DNA of 64,000 nucleotides from Lentisphaerae bacterium GWF2_57_35 (lineage in GTDB: Bacteria; Verrucomicrobiota; Kiritimatiellia; CAIQIC01; GWF2-57-35). The notes below the pieces were generated by a model that saw only the letters and a program-made list of their open reading frames with translations, had not been told where the DNA came from and searched no databases. The DNA lies in assembly GCA_001804865.1 (NCBI GenBank), contig MHBK01000033.1:140970-204969 (forward strand). Reading direction: 5' to 3'. A program made the translations under genes and the position numbers. This document shows positions 61,663-64,000 of the stretch, in pieces; the stretch's first letter is position 1, and each line of letters begins with the position of its first letter.

Positions 61663-62247
61663 CTAGCCATACCGCCGGATCACGGCCTTCACGATGCCGC
61701 CGATGTTGAGGGAGCGGCGGGGGCGGATGAAACGGTATTTGGGGTTGGCGGGATCGAGGCGGACGCCGGCCTGGTCGATCGTGAAATATTTCATCGTCCA
61801 TTCGTCGTCAACATTAGCCACGACGATGTCGCCTTTTTTGGGCTTGTTCCCCTTCTCCACAATTACAATGTCGCCAGGATGAATGCCGGCATCGATCATC
61901 GAATCTCCGCTGACGGTCAGCATGAAGGTCGCCTCGGGACGGCGGATGAGATATTCGTCGAGGCTGATCGTGTCGGCCAATTCCTCTTCGGCCGGCGATG
62001 GGAAACCCGCCTGGACCGACCCCAGCAGCCGGACCGATCCCGTCAGCTTGCCCGTCGGAGCGAGTTTGTGTCCGCTGCGGACGATGTACCCCAGCTCCTC
62101 CAATTTTTTCAGCAACCCGAAGACCGCATTCTTGGATCGGTAGCCAAAGAGTTCCAGCATTTCGGCGTAACCGGGAATGCGTCGTTCCTGTTGAAAGAAC
62201 TCTCGCAACTTCCGGACTTTTTCTTCGAGTTCTATTTTTCTGGGCAT
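61663..62247 (-). CDS. lexA: LexA-like repressor
   Basis: A 194-residue SOS repressor. The N-terminal winged helix includes YAEMLELFGYRSKNAVFGLL (27-46). The Ala-Gly cleavage pair is at 80-81 in GSVQAGFPSPAEE. The Ser/Lys protease dyad is Ser116 in SGDSMIDAGI and Lys153 in WTMKYF. LexA blocks repair genes until RecA filaments trigger self-cleavage. AGGAGG is placed before the ATG, and a palindrome 45 bases upstream could be its own operator. The downstream Y-family polymerase is a typical target. Confidence 0.93.
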   Translation of the reverse strand: MPRKIELEEKVRKLREFFQQERRIPGYAEMLELFGYRSKNAVFGLLKKLEELGYIVRSGHKLAPTGKLTGSVRLLGSVQAGFPSPAEEELADTISLDEYLIRRPEATFMLTVSGDSMIDAGIHPGDIVIVEKGNKPKKGDIVVANVDDEWTMKYFTIDQAGVRLDPANPKYRFIRPRRSLNIGGIVKAVIRRYG

Positions 62248-62291
62248 GAGAGACCTCCTGTTTTACTGATTTCGATTGAACGCTAGATTAC

Positions 62292-62305
62292 TGAACCTTG
62301 GTTCA
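62292..62305. promoter_or_regulatory. lexA: Candidate LexA operator
   Basis: TGAACCTTGGTTCA is a perfect 6-bp inverted repeat with a 2-bp centre in the lexA leader. The location and symmetry fit autoregulation, but no second copy with the same half-sites was found elsewhere in the window. Confidence 0.45.
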
Positions 62306-62357
62306 TCTTCAAGACAATAATTTCAAGAAGTTTGCTGTAAGCAGGTTGCGATTGGCT

Positions 62358-63809
62358 TTATTCCCCCAGAATGCAGGCCTCGGCGCCGGGGCCGGCGGAG
62401 GGCTGACGGGGCGTTTCGCGTTCGAGCAGGTCGATGGTTTTCCAGCGGCCGCCCCGGAAGCGCCAGAAGAAGCCGAAGGCGGTCAGCATCACGTAAGCGG
62501 TCAGCCACGACCAGGCGGCCAGCAAGCCGCCGTCGAACACAAAAATGATCAGCGCCTCGCCCGTAATCCAGAAGCACCAATTCATGGCGACCGAATAATA
62601 CATGACAAAGCGGGTATCGCCGGCGCCTTTCAGGGCGCCGGAAAGAATCAGATTGGCGGCGTCCATCAGACCCCATACGGCCATCATCAGCAACAGATAT
62701 CGGCCCATGGGCAAGATGTCGGCCAGCAGCACGCCCGAAGCGCTCCGATCGGTGAATAACGAAAAATATGCGCGCGGGAACAGGATGAAGGTGAGCGCGA
62801 CGATGAGCATATATATCCAGCCGATTTTCAACGCGCTCCAGCTCGCCCGTTCCGCGGTGGCGGAGTCGCGACGACCTTGGTATTGCCCCACCAGGATCGA
62901 TGCGGCGATGCTCATGCCGATCAACGGCATGAAAGCCAGATTGTTGATGCTCAGGGCAATGTTGCTGGCCGCCTGCTCTGTCCCGCCCATCCGCCCAACC
63001 CACAGGACAAACAAGGTAAAGGAGCTGATGTCGAGAAGGAGGTGGACCGCCGAGGGCGCGCCGAATCGGACCATGCGCCAGAGCAAAGCCCCATCCCATC
63101 GGAACGTTTTCCAGGTGTCATATTCGGCCACCAGCTTTTGTTGGCAAAAATACAGCGCAAATAAAATGGCGGGCGTAACGAGGCCGGAAACGATCGTGGC
63201 CCACGCCGCGCCGGCAATGCCCATTTCGGGAAAACCCCACCGGCCAAAGATCAAGGCATAGTCCAGGACAATATTGACGACATTGGCGACGATCGTGGCG
63301 ATCATGTTGGTAAAGGTGTCGCCGCGCCCGGTAAAAAAGCTGCCGATGGCCGAGCCCAGCGGCACGGTGACGCTGCCCCACATCAGAATTTTGAAGTAGA
63401 TCAATTCGTCAGCCAATACGTCCGGCGCATGCCCGCTGAGTTTCAGGATCCAAAAGCCCACCGGCATCAGCAGGAGCATCAGCGGCCAGGAAAGCAGCGA
63501 CAGGATGACCCCTTGCGCGGTGGCCCGACTGCAGCCCAGGCGGTCCCCTGCCCCATGATACTGCGCGACAAACGTGTTGGCATAGCCGGCCAGCGCCATG
63601 AAGCCGCAGATGAACGTAAACGACAGAATACCGGCCGGCAGCGCGGCCTTAATGGCGGAAGAACTGTACCACGCCAGAAACATGCGGTCGCAAAATTGCA
63701 TGACGGTGAACGAACCGGTGCTGATGATTAAAGGATAGGCCACCCGCAGGGTCTCTCGATATCCTCCGGGCGATTGTTTTCGCCAGCGCTCTTTTAATTC
63801 ATTCCACAT
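62358..63809 (-). CDS. MATE family multidrug/toxin exporter
   Basis: A 483-residue membrane protein with twelve helices. The MATE family marks are VAYPLIISTGSFTVMQFCDR at the N-terminus, GYANTFVAQYHGAGD, and LGSAIGSFFTGRGDTFTNMI in the first half. The second half repeats the plan with IGMSIAASILVGQYQGRRDS and DAANLILSGALKGAGDTRF. MATE proteins export cationic compounds driven by Na+ or H+. It lies upstream of lexA on the same strand with a 110-base gap containing the putative operator. GGAAAG lies before the ATG. Confidence 0.93.
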   Translation of the reverse strand: MWNELKERWRKQSPGGYRETLRVAYPLIISTGSFTVMQFCDRMFLAWYSSSAIKAALPAGILSFTFICGFMALAGYANTFVAQYHGAGDRLGCSRATAQGVILSLLSWPLMLLLMPVGFWILKLSGHAPDVLADELIYFKILMWGSVTVPLGSAIGSFFTGRGDTFTNMIATIVANVVNIVLDYALIFGRWGFPEMGIAGAAWATIVSGLVTPAILFALYFCQQKLVAEYDTWKTFRWDGALLWRMVRFGAPSAVHLLLDISSFTLFVLWVGRMGGTEQAASNIALSINNLAFMPLIGMSIAASILVGQYQGRRDSATAERASWSALKIGWIYMLIVALTFILFPRAYFSLFTDRSASGVLLADILPMGRYLLLMMAVWGLMDAANLILSGALKGAGDTRFVMYYSVAMNWCFWITGEALIIFVFDGGLLAAWSWLTAYVMLTAFGFFWRFRGGRWKTIDLLERETPRQPSAGPGAEACILGE

Positions 63810-63912
63810 AAATATCTTTCCGGAACAGGTTCAAACCCGTTCTTTGTATCGAATCGACCCTTAGAGTACAAGCTGTGCAGCAAGATACTTCCATTTAACT
63901 TCAAATGCTCGA

Positions 63913-63967
63913 TTGGCAAACTGAATGCGCCCCCGGCGGAGCCGGGTAGGCGCATTCAGTCTGCCAA
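63913..63967. repeat. Long nested hairpin
   Basis: TTGGCAAACTGAATGCGCC and GGCGCATTCAGTCTGCCAA pair over 19 positions with one mismatch. Inside, CCCGGC and GCCGGG form a second stem. It lies about 100 bases upstream of the MATE start and is the last recognisable structure before the right edge. Confidence 0.7.
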
Positions 63968-64000
63968 GGGATGAGGGCGCAATAACCGTGTCGTTGAAGC

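Overview
The window looks like chromosomal DNA of a Gram-negative bacterium of the PVC superphylum (Verrucomicrobiota, Kiritimatiellota or Lentisphaerota). This placement is inferred from gene content, not from a marker phylogeny. The supporting signs are H-x9-DG type pseudopilins in small groups, large secreted proteins built from FG-GAP, beta-helix and thrombospondin type 3 modules, an ExbB/ExbD/ExbD cluster ending in a TonB-like protein with an alpha/alpha toroid, a fused SecDF, and intergenic spaces full of short palindromic and low-complexity repeats. GC content is moderately high (by eye) and genes are tightly packed.

Layout. 1-8.9 kb: a CstA transporter running off the left edge, two pseudopilin-like proteins, a double nucleoside diphosphate kinase-like protein, an aspartate/tyrosine-type aminotransferase, a RecD2 helicase and a decayed MltF-type lytic transglycosylase. 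8.9-12.4 kb: a secreted pair (S74-tipped fibre and a thrombospondin-repeat protein) and a TIGR02757 protein. 12.5-19.4 kb: a six-gene energy-transducing cluster (TPR, TPR, ExbB, ExbD, ExbD, TonB-like toroid). 19.5-23.7 kb: mutL, a MerR-HTH/MinD fusion, an ExeA-like ATPase and a small ORF. 23.8-34.5 kb: accessory region with an orphan ParB-like protein, two giant secreted proteins, a duplicated beta-barrel protein, a lipoprotein and a DUF488 protein. 34.5-38.8 kb: a translationally coupled three-gene operon (ParA-like ATPase, ECF-S-like membrane protein with HAMP and coiled coil, AdoHcy-hydrolase-like protein). I consider this the best candidate for an undescribed system. 39-48.9 kb: outer membrane protein, DppD/DppF ATPases, then tgt-yajC-secDF-recJ and a zinc-ribbon coiled-coil protein. 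48.96-49.38 kb: RNase P RNA. 49.4-58.1 kb: gspC-like, rnr, glgA, lepB, lepA and rpe. 58.1-59.0 kb: a gene-free repeat island with three sequences like the Tn5/Nextera mosaic end. 59-64 kb: a GYF-domain membrane protein, a Y-family polymerase, a four-helix-bundle protein flanked by inverted low-complexity arrays, a LexA-like repressor and a MATE exporter.

How it fits together. The core parts cover protein export and its processing (YajC, SecDF, LepB, GspC, pseudopilins, ExeA-like), DNA repair and SOS (MutL, RecD2, RecJ, LexA, Y-family polymerase), RNA metabolism (RNase P, RNase R, Tgt), and glycogen and pentose metabolism. The accessory parts are dominated by cell-surface proteins and repeats. 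Protein start sites were chosen by ribosome binding site, signal peptide and family length. Several differ from the longest open frame and this is stated in each entry.
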